Positions 36,163 to 44,745 of a DNA stretch of 64,000 bases are shown piece after piece. The DNA is from Rhizobium sp. BK602. Lineage in GTDB: Bacteria; Pseudomonadota; Alphaproteobacteria; Rhizobiales; Rhizobiaceae. The notes under the pieces were generated by a model. That model saw only the letters and a program-made list of their open reading frames with translations. It was not told where the DNA came from and did no database searches. Position numbers and translations under genes: made by a program. The stretch spans positions 434,001 through 498,000 of the forward strand of contig NZ_JACIBC010000004.1 in NCBI RefSeq assembly GCF_014195095.1, read 5' to 3'. The number at the start of each line of letters is the position of its first letter. Within the stretch, counting starts at the first letter, position 1.

Positions 36163-36618
36163 ATGGATCGTGACGTTCCCATTCAGGCAGCGATATTCCG
36201 GCCGAAGGACATGAAGGCCAATGACCGCGGCGGAGGCGCCCGCACCATCCCGCTTGTCACACGAAAGTGCGGGTCGGCGGAGATGATCAACGGCATTACG
36301 GAGTTTGATCCCGGCGCCTCAATTCCTCTTCACAAGCACAATTGTGAGGAGAGTGTCATGGTGCTGAATGGCGAAGCGATCGTCGAAATCGACGGTCAGC
36401 AGCATCGTCTCGGCACCAATGACACGACCTGGATACCAGCGCATGTGCCTCACCGCTTCATAAATGCATCCGACAGCCAAGCCATGCGGATATTCTGGAC
36501 ATATGCGTCGATAGACGCGACGCGAACGATGATCGCCACCGGTGAGGAACGTGCCATCGCTGCTGAGCATGAGGCTGCTCGGATATTTCCTCGCGGGGCT
36601 GGGTCACGACCTCGATGA
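36163..36618 (+). CDS. Cupin-domain protein
   Basis: A 151-residue single-domain cupin. The barrel motifs are GASIPLHKHNCEESVMVLNG (metal ligands His-His-Glu) and WIPAHVPHRFINASDS (third His). Start chosen at 36163 (MDRDVPIQAAIF) because GGAGG lies six bases before it; an ATG at 36151 is too close to that site. It lies 44 bases after otnC and may act on the same acid-sugar pathway, as an isomerase or sensor. The last seven codons overlap a reverse-strand TetR remnant, so the native C-terminus may have been replaced. Confidence 0.8.
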   Translation: MDRDVPIQAAIFRPKDMKANDRGGGARTIPLVTRKCGSAEMINGITEFDPGASIPLHKHNCEESVMVLNGEAIVEIDGQQHRLGTNDTTWIPAHVPHRFINASDSQAMRIFWTYASIDATRTMIATGEERAIAAEHEAARIFPRGAGSRPR

Positions 36619-36688
36619 AAAGACCTTCCTTGCCACCGAAATGTTGATAAACATTGCGTCGTGAACTACCGACCTGGGCGATGAGCCG
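36599..36688 (-). pseudogene. TetR-family regulator remnant (helix-turn-helix only)
   Basis: The reverse strand reads RLIAQVGSSRRNVYQHFGG followed by KEGLFIEVVTQ, the recognition helix and start of helix 4 of a TetR repressor. No start, upstream helix or downstream effector domain can be assembled in frame. It overlaps the 3' end of the cupin gene, marking a recombination junction. Confidence 0.65.
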
Positions 36689-36691
36689 TAT

Positions 36692-36910
36692 CTAAAGATA
36701 CGGATTCACATCCCTGATCCAGGCACATGTCGCGATATCCAGCCGAGCTTGCGCGACGACCCACAGTTTCTGACGGGCGGCTTTTAAGGCAGACGTCCAC
36801 CAACCAAGGTGGTCAAATAGTTCGTTGCGTGCCTTAACCAGCAAATAGCAGCTGTCCGGAGTTCTCTCGTCATTGCGAACGGAGCTCCCGATCGATGGCG
36901 GTCATTGAAG
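36692..36910 (-). other. Unassigned open stretch in a gene-poor interval
   Basis: The 539 bases between the cupin and the next binding-protein gene hold no intact gene. The reverse strand is open for about 70 codons ending at 36692 (includes YLLVKARNELFDHLGWW and LDIATCAWIRDVNPYL) but has no plausible start or recognised family. Next to the TetR fragment it is probably another gene relic. Confidence 0.35.
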
Positions 36911-36990
36911 TCATCCGCCGAAAATGGCCGGAAACTTTTCGGAACGGGATTGATCGCTTCCGTCTATCTTGTGTCGTTTCGCATGATATT

Positions 36991-37011
36991 ATTATAAAAT
37001 GCAATTGTGCC
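36991..37011 (+). promoter_or_regulatory. 21-bp candidate operator upstream of the NMT1-type binding protein
   Basis: Core ATTATAAAATGCAATTGTG followed by CC. It is found at 20/21 identity in the opposite orientation at 40254-40274. It lies 147 bases upstream of the binding-protein start, in the promoter interval. A likely site for the GntR regulator encoded at 38252. Confidence 0.65.
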
Positions 37012-37157
37012 TTCTTGAAAATGAAGCTAAACCTACGTGCGGCTTAAGGCCGGGGGCTGGGTTTGATCGTGAGGGGAGGGGATCGTTCTCACCAATCAGG
37101 CTCACCATCAGCCAGCCTTTGAGAAGCGATGTTTTCACGCCAAGGAGGAGGATCTTT

Positions 37158-38168
37158 ATGCGTGCGACAAATACATATTTTTCGACGATAGCTTTGTGCC
37201 TGGTCGCCGCGTCGGCAGCTATCGGCACCCCCGCCAAAGCAGCCGACAAGATATCCATCATGGTCGGGGGATATGAAAAGCAGATCTATCTGCCGGCAAA
37301 ACTCACCGAATCCCTCGGCTACTTCAAGGATGAAGGTCTTGATGTCGAGTTGCTGAACGAGTCAGCTGGCGTGGATGCCGAAAACCAGCTGCTTGCGGGT
37401 GCCGTTCAAGGCGTCGTTGGCTCCTACGACCATTGCGTGGATCTGCAATCGAAGGGCAAGTTCGTCGAGTCCGTCGTGCAGCTGCAACAGGTCCCCGGCG
37501 AGGTGGAGCTGGTTTCGACGAAACATCCGGAAATCAAGTCGCCGGCCGATTTCAAGGGCAAGGCGCTCGGTGTAACCGGGCTTGGCTCTTCCACCAATTT
37601 TCTGACACTCTATATGGCATCGAAGGCCGGGTTGAAGGCAGGCGAAGTGACGACGGTTCCTGTTGGCGCAGGCTCGACCTTTATCGCCGCGATTCAGCAG
37701 GACCAGATTCAGGCTGGAATGACGACCGAGCCAACCGTATCGCGGTTGTTGAAGACAAACGAAGCCACGGTGCTCGTCGATCTTCGTACGGTTGACTCGA
37801 CGCGGGCGGCACTTGGCGGGGTCTATCCATTTGCGTCGCTCTATATGCAAACGTCCTGGGTCGACGCGCACAAGGATGAAGTCCAGAAACTGGTCAATGC
37901 CTTTGTGAAAACGATGCGATTCATTGACACCCATTCAGCCGCAGAAATCGCCGAGAAGATGCCGAAGGATTTCTATGTGGGCGACAAGGACGGGTATGTG
38001 AAGGCACTTGCGGCAAGCAAGGGCATGTTCACTCCGGATGGCATGATGCCGGAAGGCGGTCCCGAGATCGTGCTGAAGGTACTCTCGGAGTTTTCCAAGA
38101 ATGTGAAGGGCAAGCAGATTGACCTCTCCAGGACCTATACGACGGCTTTCGTAAAGGCTGCGAAATAA
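37158..38168 (+). CDS. ABC transporter substrate-binding protein, NMT1/THI5-like (nitrate/sulfonate/taurine type)
   Basis: A 336-residue periplasmic receptor. The signal peptide is TIALCLVAASAAIGTPAKA. The mature domain has KISIMVGGYEKQIYLPAKLT, SLGYFKDEGLDVELL, SPADFKGKALGVTGLGSSTN and IQQDQIQAGMTTEPTVSRLL, typical of the SsuA/TauA/NMT1 group. AGGAGG precedes the ATG at 37158. No permease or ATPase gene is adjacent, so it must use a shared or distant translocator. The promoter carries the 21-bp operator-like site shared with the second lactonase region. Confidence 0.9.
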   Translation: MRATNTYFSTIALCLVAASAAIGTPAKAADKISIMVGGYEKQIYLPAKLTESLGYFKDEGLDVELLNESAGVDAENQLLAGAVQGVVGSYDHCVDLQSKGKFVESVVQLQQVPGEVELVSTKHPEIKSPADFKGKALGVTGLGSSTNFLTLYMASKAGLKAGEVTTVPVGAGSTFIAAIQQDQIQAGMTTEPTVSRLLKTNEATVLVDLRTVDSTRAALGGVYPFASLYMQTSWVDAHKDEVQKLVNAFVKTMRFIDTHSAAEIAEKMPKDFYVGDKDGYVKALAASKGMFTPDGMMPEGGPEIVLKVLSEFSKNVKGKQIDLSRTYTTAFVKAAK

Positions 38169-38251
38169 ATCCGGTGGGTGTCGGCAACGACAAGCTGTCC
38201 TGAGATTGCGGGCAATGATAGAAGAGGGGCAAAAGCGATCAATCGGAATCC

Positions 38252-39136
38252 ATGGCGAGAAGCAGCCTCATACCGCAAATCAGCGGGAACATCATTGAGT
38301 TCGTGAAAACGAACGGCATGCGCCAGGGCCAGCATCTGCCTCTTCAGATGCTGGCCGATACTTTCCGTGTCTCGCGGGCACCGATCATGAGCGCGCTCCG
38401 GAGTCTGGAAGGCCGTGGCATCGTGCGCGCCGAACCGAACCGCGGTTATTTTCTGGCAGTTGACAGTGAAAATCTCGACGCGCTCAGATCGGACAACGCG
38501 AAAGATAGCGATGGCGACGAAGCCATCTATTTCCGGATCGCTGAAGATCGCTTTTCAGGCAAGCTCGACGAACGCGTCAGCGAAAACGAGATGATGCGCC
38601 TGTATGATCTGCCGCGAAGCCGGTTGTTGAAAATTTTACACCGAATTGCCGACGAAGGTTGGATCGAGCGGCTGCCCGGCAACGGCTGGTCCTTCCGCCA
38701 GACATTGACCTCGAGGCAGAGCTACGAGGACGGCTATGCTTTCCGCGCCGTCATCGAGCAACAGGCCATGTTGTTGCCAAGCTTCGAGCCCGATCCCGAA
38801 GGGTTCAGGCGTGCCCGCCAGGTCCAGTCGGAACTTGGTCAGGGTGGATATCAGACGTGGTCCCGTGCTGATATTTTCAAGGCGAACAACGAGTTTCACG
38901 AAATGCTTGTGGCTTGCTCGCGCAACGAATTCTTCCTTGATGCGATCAAACGCATAAATCGGCTTCGCCGGCTGATCGAATATCACATAACAATCGACAG
39001 AAGCCGGCTTCCGCGGCAGACGGCCGAGCATTTGCATATTCTCGATCTGGTCGAAGACGGGCGCCGCAACGAGGCGGCGGCCTTTCTCTACACCCACATC
39101 ATGGGCGCAAGCCGCATCAAAACGCGTCAGGTGTGA
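38252..39136 (+). CDS. GntR-family (FCD) transcriptional regulator, copy 2
   Basis: A 294-residue paralogue of the regulator at 25682. The first winged helix is LADTFRVSRAPIMSALRSLE with GIVRAEPNRGYFLAV. A second winged-helix-like segment follows (MMRLYDLPRSRLLKILHRIA, then EGWIERLPGNGWSF). The FCD-type helical domain has YAFRAVIEQQAMLLPSF, FHEMLVACSRNEFFLDAI and EHLHILDLVEDGRRNEAAAF. It converges with the lactonase gene, overlapping its 3' end by 10 bases. Conserved sites at 36991 and 40254 flank this gene and are its probable targets. Confidence 0.9.
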   Translation: MARSSLIPQISGNIIEFVKTNGMRQGQHLPLQMLADTFRVSRAPIMSALRSLEGRGIVRAEPNRGYFLAVDSENLDALRSDNAKDSDGDEAIYFRIAEDRFSGKLDERVSENEMMRLYDLPRSRLLKILHRIADEGWIERLPGNGWSFRQTLTSRQSYEDGYAFRAVIEQQAMLLPSFEPDPEGFRRARQVQSELGQGGYQTWSRADIFKANNEFHEMLVACSRNEFFLDAIKRINRLRRLIEYHITIDRSRLPRQTAEHLHILDLVEDGRRNEAAAFLYTHIMGASRIKTRQV

Positions 39137-40200
39137 TCCATATCCTTGAAAAGGATGCAGACAGGGCTGCCAACGGCAAGCGTGCTCGATGCAGGCGAGA
39201 GATGTCCGGTTGCCTTGTCGATGCTGCAGGCAGTGATCGTATCGGTGTCCTCATTCGCGACCAGCAATGTCCGGCCCTCTGGGAGCACGGCAAAGAAGCG
39301 CGGCGTCCTTCCTGTCGTGGACCACGAGCCCAGGGGAGTCATGCGCCCGTCTTCGCCGATGGAGAAGGCTGCGATCGTGTCGCTGCCGCGATTGGAGGCA
39401 TAGACGAAGCGGCCGTCGTGAGACACCGTGATCTCCGCGCCGCGACTATTGCCCGTGAAGCTGTCGGCGAGCGATGAGAGGATCTGGAAAGGCTTGATGC
39501 TGCCCGTTGCGGGGTCGAAGTGATAGGCGGCCACGGTCGAATCCAGTTCGTTGATGACATAGGCCAGCCGTCCCTCTGGATGAAACGCAACGTGCCGTGG
39601 GCCGGCGCCTTCACGGGTTGGGCAAGATACTACCTCAACCAGCGCGCCGCGGACGTGGTCCAGGCGGTAGACTAGAATTTTATCCAATCCCTTGTCTGGC
39701 ACCACGATCCAATTTCCCGACGGATCGAATTCCGCCTGATGCGGCTTGGCGAAAGGCTGTTCGATGCGATGCGGGCCGATCTCTCCTTCGATGGTGGTCA
39801 GGCTCTCGACCTCACCAAGCCGCCCATCTTCCTGGCGACGAAGAACGGCGAGCGTTGAGGTGACGTGGTTTGCGACGATCAGGAAGCGGTTCGATGGATC
39901 GAACGAGAGATGCACAGGGTTGCGCCCCTTGGTCGACTGCTCATTCAGGAAGGTCAGGTGCCCTGATGCCGGGTCGATTGAGAAGGCGCTGACGCGATCA
40001 GAATCGCCGTGAACCGTGTAGAGGAAATGACCTGTTCGATCGAAGGCGAGAAAAGAAGGGTTTTCCATCTCCAGGAGCTGACGATGCTCCCAGCTCAGAT
40101 CCCGCGTCAGCCGATAGACGTTCAGCCCGTTGCCGCGCGCATTGCGAGCCCTGGTCGTGCGGGCGCCGACATAGGCGATCCTCGTCCTTTCTCCAGTCAT
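39127..40200 (-). CDS. Lactonase family beta-propeller protein (copy 2)
   Basis: A 357-residue cytoplasmic beta-propeller paralogous to 21335-22387, with the same opening (YVGARTTRARNARGNGLNVY) and blades VHLSFDPSNRFLIVANHV, QAEFDPSGNWIVVPDKG, PRHVAFHPEGRLAYVINELD and EITVSHDGRFVYASNRGSD. Start chosen at 40200 (MTGERTRIAYVG) after GGGAGAG; the frame extends to 40266 without family support. Divergent from the MFS-aconitase operon, across a 21-bp operator-like site. Confidence 0.87.
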   Translation of the reverse strand: MTGERTRIAYVGARTTRARNARGNGLNVYRLTRDLSWEHRQLLEMENPSFLAFDRTGHFLYTVHGDSDRVSAFSIDPASGHLTFLNEQSTKGRNPVHLSFDPSNRFLIVANHVTSTLAVLRRQEDGRLGEVESLTTIEGEIGPHRIEQPFAKPHQAEFDPSGNWIVVPDKGLDKILVYRLDHVRGALVEVVSCPTREGAGPRHVAFHPEGRLAYVINELDSTVAAYHFDPATGSIKPFQILSSLADSFTGNSRGAEITVSHDGRFVYASNRGSDTIAAFSIGEDGRMTPLGSWSTTGRTPRFFAVLPEGRTLLVANEDTDTITACSIDKATGHLSPASSTLAVGSPVCILFKDMDHT

Positions 40201-40253
40201 GCGGACACTCTCCCTGAAAGATATGTCCAAAATCATAGCGCGGCATGCATATC

Positions 40254-40274
40254 GGCGCAATTGCATTTTATAAT
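40254..40274 (-). promoter_or_regulatory. 21-bp candidate operator between lactonase 2 and the MFS-aconitase operon
   Basis: Reverse-strand core ATTATAAAATGCAATTGCG plus CC, 20/21 identical to 36991-37011. It sits in the 145-base divergent promoter and could control both directions. Confidence 0.65.
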
Positions 40275-40345
40275 CATATTGTGTAAATACGTCGCATAGG
40301 CCTCGGATATCCGCGGGCCGCCATCAATGCTTCTGGGAGGTAGCA

Positions 40346-41698
40346 ATGACCGATGCCGCGACAAGTGCGCTGGAGAAGACCACGATGCGAAAGGTCTTCT
40401 GGAGGATCGTCCCCTATACGTTTCTGCTCTACATTATCTCGTATCTGGATCGCGCGAACCTCGGTTACGCGGCATTGCAGATGAACAAGGATCTGGCGCT
40501 GTCGGCCGAGGCCTTCGGCTTTGCCGGCGGCATCTTCTTCATCGGCTATTTCCTCTTCGAGGTGCCGAGCAATGTCGCCTTGCAGAAATACGGATCGCGC
40601 ATCTGGATTTCGCGCATCCTGCTGACCTGGGGTGCGGTGGCCATGATGACCGGTTTCGCCCAGAACGCCATGCAGCTTTATGTCCTGCGTTTCCTTCTCG
40701 GCGTCGCCGAAGCCGGCTTCTTCCCCGGCATCATCATCTATCTGACCTATTGGTTCCGCTCGAAAGAGCAGGCGACGACGGTGGCGTTCTTCACGGCCGC
40801 CATTCCCGTTTCCTATCTGATGGGCGCGCCGCTCAGCACCTGGATCATGGACAACGTCAGCGGATTCGGCCTGCCCGGATGGCGGTGGATGCTGATCCTC
40901 GAGGGCCTGCCCGCGGTCGCTGCCGGCATCTTCAACTATTTCTACATGACGGATCGTCCCGAAAAGGCGAAATGGCTGACCGAGGAGGAGCGCGCCTGGT
41001 TGACGAAAGAGCTCGCTGCCGATCACGCCACCCGCAAGAATGTCAAGCATCTCGGGCTCTGGCAGGCGATCTCGAATCCGAAAGTGCTCTTCCTTTCGGC
41101 CATCTATTTCATCTATCAGGTCGGCAATCTCGGTATCGGGCTCTGGATGCCGCAGATCATCCAGAGCTTCGGCGCTGATCTCAGCCATTTCCAGATCGGC
41201 CTCGTGGCCATGGTGCCCTATGCGGTGGCCACCGTTGCCATGGTCTTGTGGTCGCGCAGTTCGGACCGCACCGGCGAACGTCAGAAACACACCGCCGCAC
41301 CGCTGCTGATCGCCGGTATCGCCTTGGCGGCCACGGGTCTGACGCGCGATCCCTACATCGCAATCGGCCTTATTTCCGTGGCGCTGGCCGGGATCTATGC
41401 CTTCAAGTCGCCCTTCTGGTCGCTGCCCGGTCTCTTCCTCAGCCGCTCGACCGCGGCGGTCTCGATCGCGGCCATCAATTCCATCGGCAATCTCGGCGGT
41501 TTCGTCGGCCCCTACGCCATGGGGGCTGCCAAGACCTGGACCGGTAGCGCGCTCGGCGGCCTGATGTTCCTGGCGGCACTTCTCTTCCTGTCCTTCCTGA
41601 TGACCTGGTTCATGCGGGTCACGAATGCGGAGCCGGCGGAGGAGGGCGATCCCTCGGGACAGTTCCATATCGGCCGCGCCAGGCAGCCCAAAGCATAA
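40346..41698 (+). CDS. MFS transporter, anion:cation symporter family (tartrate-transporter-like)
   Basis: A 450-residue twelve-helix carrier. Family hallmarks are FLLYIISYLDRANLGYAALQ in the first helix/loop, GFAGGIFFIGYFLFEVPSNV, LRFLLGVAEAGFFPGIIIYL and the second-half loop around SSDRTGERQKHTAAPLL. Relatives in this family import organic anions such as tartrate, 4-hydroxyphenylacetate or phthalate. It lies 16 bases upstream of aconitase in the same direction, suggesting a substrate that enters the cycle at or near citrate/aconitate. Confidence 0.9.
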   Translation: MTDAATSALEKTTMRKVFWRIVPYTFLLYIISYLDRANLGYAALQMNKDLALSAEAFGFAGGIFFIGYFLFEVPSNVALQKYGSRIWISRILLTWGAVAMMTGFAQNAMQLYVLRFLLGVAEAGFFPGIIIYLTYWFRSKEQATTVAFFTAAIPVSYLMGAPLSTWIMDNVSGFGLPGWRWMLILEGLPAVAAGIFNYFYMTDRPEKAKWLTEEERAWLTKELAADHATRKNVKHLGLWQAISNPKVLFLSAIYFIYQVGNLGIGLWMPQIIQSFGADLSHFQIGLVAMVPYAVATVAMVLWSRSSDRTGERQKHTAAPLLIAGIALAATGLTRDPYIAIGLISVALAGIYAFKSPFWSLPGLFLSRSTAAVSIAAINSIGNLGGFVGPYAMGAAKTWTGSALGGLMFLAALLFLSFLMTWFMRVTNAEPAEEGDPSGQFHIGRARQPKA

Positions 41699-41714
41699 GG
41701 CAGAGTTTCAGAGC

Positions 41715-44324
41715 ATGACGACGATCGGCACATTCGACGTAAACGGCACCCAGTACGATATCATCGACCTGCCGAAGGTAGCAGGCAGCCTCCTTGACCG
41801 GATGCCCTATATCCATCGCATCCTGCTGGAGAATGTGCTCCGCACGGGAGGAGACGACGCCGAACGCGCGAAATCGGCGATCATCGCCTGGCTCGATGAC
41901 GGCAGGAGCGAGGTGGAAATCCCCTTCCTGCCGAACCGGGTGCTGATGCACGATACCACCTGCGGGCCGGCGCTGGTCGACATCGCCGGCATGCGGTCGG
42001 CTTTGGCCGAGGTCGGCGGCGATCCGGCCTTGCTCAATCCGGTGGTGCCGGTGGATGTCTCGACGGACCACTCCGTCGCCGTCGATGCATTCGGCAGCTC
42101 GGCCTCGCTTGAGCGAAACATGGTCCGGGAATATGAGCGCAACGCCGAGCGCTACGGCTTCATGAAATGGGCCACCAACACGCTCTCCGGATTCCGGGTC
42201 CACCCTCCCGGCACGGGCATCATGCATACCCTCAATCTGGAGCGGCTGGCCACGGTCGCGACCGACCAGCAGAAGGACGGCAGGCGCTGGGCCGTTCCCG
42301 ATACGCTGATCGGCACGGATAGCCACACGCCGATGATCAACGGCATCGGCGTGCTCGCCTGGGGGGTCGGCGGTCTGGAGGCGGAAAGCGTCTTCTTCGG
42401 CATGCCGGTGACGCTGCGCGTGCCGGATGTCGTCGGCGTGCGGCTGACCGGCGGCCTACGCGAGGGCGTACTTGCGACCGATCTCGCGCTGGTGGTCACG
42501 CATCTGCTGCGCCAGATCGATCTTCAAGACAAGTTCGTCGAGTTCTATGGGCCGGGTGTTTCGACGCTGACGGCCGGCGATCGCGCCGTCGTCGCCAACA
42601 TGACACCCGAATTCGGCGGTAACAGCGGCTATTTCCCGATAGACGGCCATACGGTGCAATACTTGAGAGCGACGGGGCGAAGCGACGATCACGTCGATTT
42701 CGTTGAGCGCTACGCCAGGCGCGTGGGCATCTGGTTCGATCCGTCCTGTGAGCCGCGATATACTTCGACCTTGGAAATCGATCTCGCGACTATCGAGCCG
42801 AGCCTCGCCGGTCCCCGGCGTCCGCAGGACCGCATAGCCGTCAGCGAGACGGCACAAGCCATTGCCGGCATGAAGAAGGCATCGACCTCGGTCGATGGGC
42901 AGCCGAACAACGGCGCTGTCGCGATCGCCGCGATCACGAGCTGCACCAATACCTCCGATCCCCGACTGCTCGTCGCTGCCGGACTGCTTGCGCGCAAGGC
43001 GCGCGCCTATGGGCTATGTCCGCCGCATTGGGTGAAGACATCGCTGGCGCCGGGCTCGCCGACCGCCGGGCGCTATCTCGAGCGCGCCGGTCTGCTGGAG
43101 GATCTTGAAGCGGTGGGGTTCGGCATTGTCGGCTATGGCTGTACGACCTGTATCGGCAATTCCGGTCCTCTCACGGAACCCGTCGCCACGGCCATGGCCG
43201 AGCGCGGCATCCTGCCCGTGGCGGTGCTGTCGGGAAACCGGAATTTCCCCGGGCGTGTGCATCCGCAGCTGGAGGCGGGCTTTCTGGCTTCTCCGCCGAT
43301 GGTCGTCGCCTTCGCTCTGGCCGGCACCGTTGAGCTGGACATACTCTCAGACCCCATAGGTCATTCGCAGGAAGGAATGCCGGTCACGCTTTCGATGCTC
43401 TGGCCGAAGGCGTCGGAGATCGACGAGGCCCTGGCGCGGGCCGCGAATGTCGGGGACTTCGCACCTGCCTATGAGAAAGCCGAGGCCAGTCGGGCGTGGC
43501 GCGAGCTCGATGCGCCGACCACGACCATTTTCCCATGGGACGAGACATCGACCTATATTCGCCGGCCGCCCTTTGCGAGCTTCGGCAAGGGCACGTTGCT
43601 CGGCAATTATCAGGCTCATCCCATCTTGGTCGTCGGCGACGATATTACCACGGATCACATTTCGCCGGCCGGTGCTGTTTCCGCCAAGAGCGATGCCGGA
43701 GCCTATCTCATCGAGAGGGGAGAGAACCCGACCGACCTCAACGTCTTCGCCTCCCGCCGAGGAAATTGGGAGGCCATGGTTCGCGGCCTGTTTACCAACA
43801 AGACCGTCCGCAACCTGATCGGCACAGATATCCCGCCGGGCTCGACCGTCCATGCTCCCTCGGGCGGGATCATGTCCCTATGGGAAGCCGCGCAACGTTA
43901 TTCCCAGGAGGATCGATCCGTCATCATCGTCGCCGGCGAGCGATACGGCATGGGATCGTCGCGCGACTGGGCTGCGAAGGGAGTCGCCTTGCTCGGGGTG
44001 AGGGCGGTTCTCGCCTTGAGCTTCGAGCGGATACATAGGTGGAATCTGATCGGCATGGGCATCCTGCCGCTGCGGCTGCCAGATGGTTTTGGTCCGGATG
44101 AGCTCGCGCTTGGGCTGGGTGACGTCATCGAGATCGCCGCAGATCCGGCTCACATCGATCCGCGTTGCGAGATTGGGGTTGTCGTGAAGCGTAAAGATGG
44201 GCAACAGACGAACCTTGTCGCAACGGCGGCGATCGAGACCAACGCCGAGGTCGAGATTCTTCGGGCTGGTGGCATTCTGCCGCTGATCTTGAATGAGGTC
44301 GTTCGAAAAGCTTCTACGGAATAA
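41715..44324 (+). CDS. acnA: Aconitate hydratase (AcnA type)
   Basis: Iron-sulfur enzyme interconverting citrate, cis-aconitate and isocitrate. The 869-residue product has the 4Fe-4S cysteines in AAITSCTNTSDPRLLVAAGL and VGYGCTTCIGNSG, the substrate motif GTDSHTPMINGIGVLAWGVG, and the swivel-domain signatures DDITTDHISPAGAV and GERYGMGSSRDWAAKG. Start chosen at 41715 (MTTIGTFDVNG); the frame runs 90 bases further upstream over the MFS gene. Co-transcription with a carrier, away from the core tricarboxylic-acid genes, marks it as an accessory, pathway-specific aconitase; related hydratases acting on methylated or hydroxylated analogues cannot be excluded. Confidence 0.94.
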   Translation: MTTIGTFDVNGTQYDIIDLPKVAGSLLDRMPYIHRILLENVLRTGGDDAERAKSAIIAWLDDGRSEVEIPFLPNRVLMHDTTCGPALVDIAGMRSALAEVGGDPALLNPVVPVDVSTDHSVAVDAFGSSASLERNMVREYERNAERYGFMKWATNTLSGFRVHPPGTGIMHTLNLERLATVATDQQKDGRRWAVPDTLIGTDSHTPMINGIGVLAWGVGGLEAESVFFGMPVTLRVPDVVGVRLTGGLREGVLATDLALVVTHLLRQIDLQDKFVEFYGPGVSTLTAGDRAVVANMTPEFGGNSGYFPIDGHTVQYLRATGRSDDHVDFVERYARRVGIWFDPSCEPRYTSTLEIDLATIEPSLAGPRRPQDRIAVSETAQAIAGMKKASTSVDGQPNNGAVAIAAITSCTNTSDPRLLVAAGLLARKARAYGLCPPHWVKTSLAPGSPTAGRYLERAGLLEDLEAVGFGIVGYGCTTCIGNSGPLTEPVATAMAERGILPVAVLSGNRNFPGRVHPQLEAGFLASPPMVVAFALAGTVELDILSDPIGHSQEGMPVTLSMLWPKASEIDEALARAANVGDFAPAYEKAEASRAWRELDAPTTTIFPWDETSTYIRRPPFASFGKGTLLGNYQAHPILVVGDDITTDHISPAGAVSAKSDAGAYLIERGENPTDLNVFASRRGNWEAMVRGLFTNKTVRNLIGTDIPPGSTVHAPSGGIMSLWEAAQRYSQEDRSVIIVAGERYGMGSSRDWAAKGVALLGVRAVLALSFERIHRWNLIGMGILPLRLPDGFGPDELALGLGDVIEIAADPAHIDPRCEIGVVVKRKDGQQTNLVATAAIETNAEVEILRAGGILPLILNEVVRKASTE

Positions 44325-44332
44325 GCGGAGAG

Positions 44333-44350
44333 CGCACCGATCCCGGTGCG
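44333..44350 (+). terminator. Possible hairpin terminator after aconitase
   Basis: CGCACCG and CGGTGCG form a 7-bp stem with a 4-base loop 8 bases after the stop codon. No T-run follows, so termination would need Rho. The rest of the interval to 44745 shows no gene that I can support, although + strand frames of up to 139 codons run through it. Confidence 0.35.
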
Positions 44351-44745
44351 ACTTCCCGCCGCGACGGCAGATGTACCTATGGTTTCGTCGACGGATGATA
44401 CCCCAACTTCAACGCTATTGGATTGCAGGTTCAATCATCAGCAGGAACGCGGGTTGCGCCACGCCCCAACCAAGAAAGCTTCGAGGATTGCGATCTGATT
44501 GCCATCCATGAGCGCGAACAGCCCTTCAGCAGTCTAATCACCGTAGAACAGAAGCACCTCGGCGTGTTTTCGGTCCTTTGGCTCTGTCGGTTCGACGTCG
44601 TGGTTACAGAGTTTTGCAGATCCGATGATGAAGTTGGCGATCCCAGCATCGCTAAGGGACCTTGGCATCTCGAAAACCGGTCAAGTTTCACCGAGAACAT
44701 GCTGAATATACGCTTTCGGCAAGGTCGAAACGGTCCGCCTTTCCC

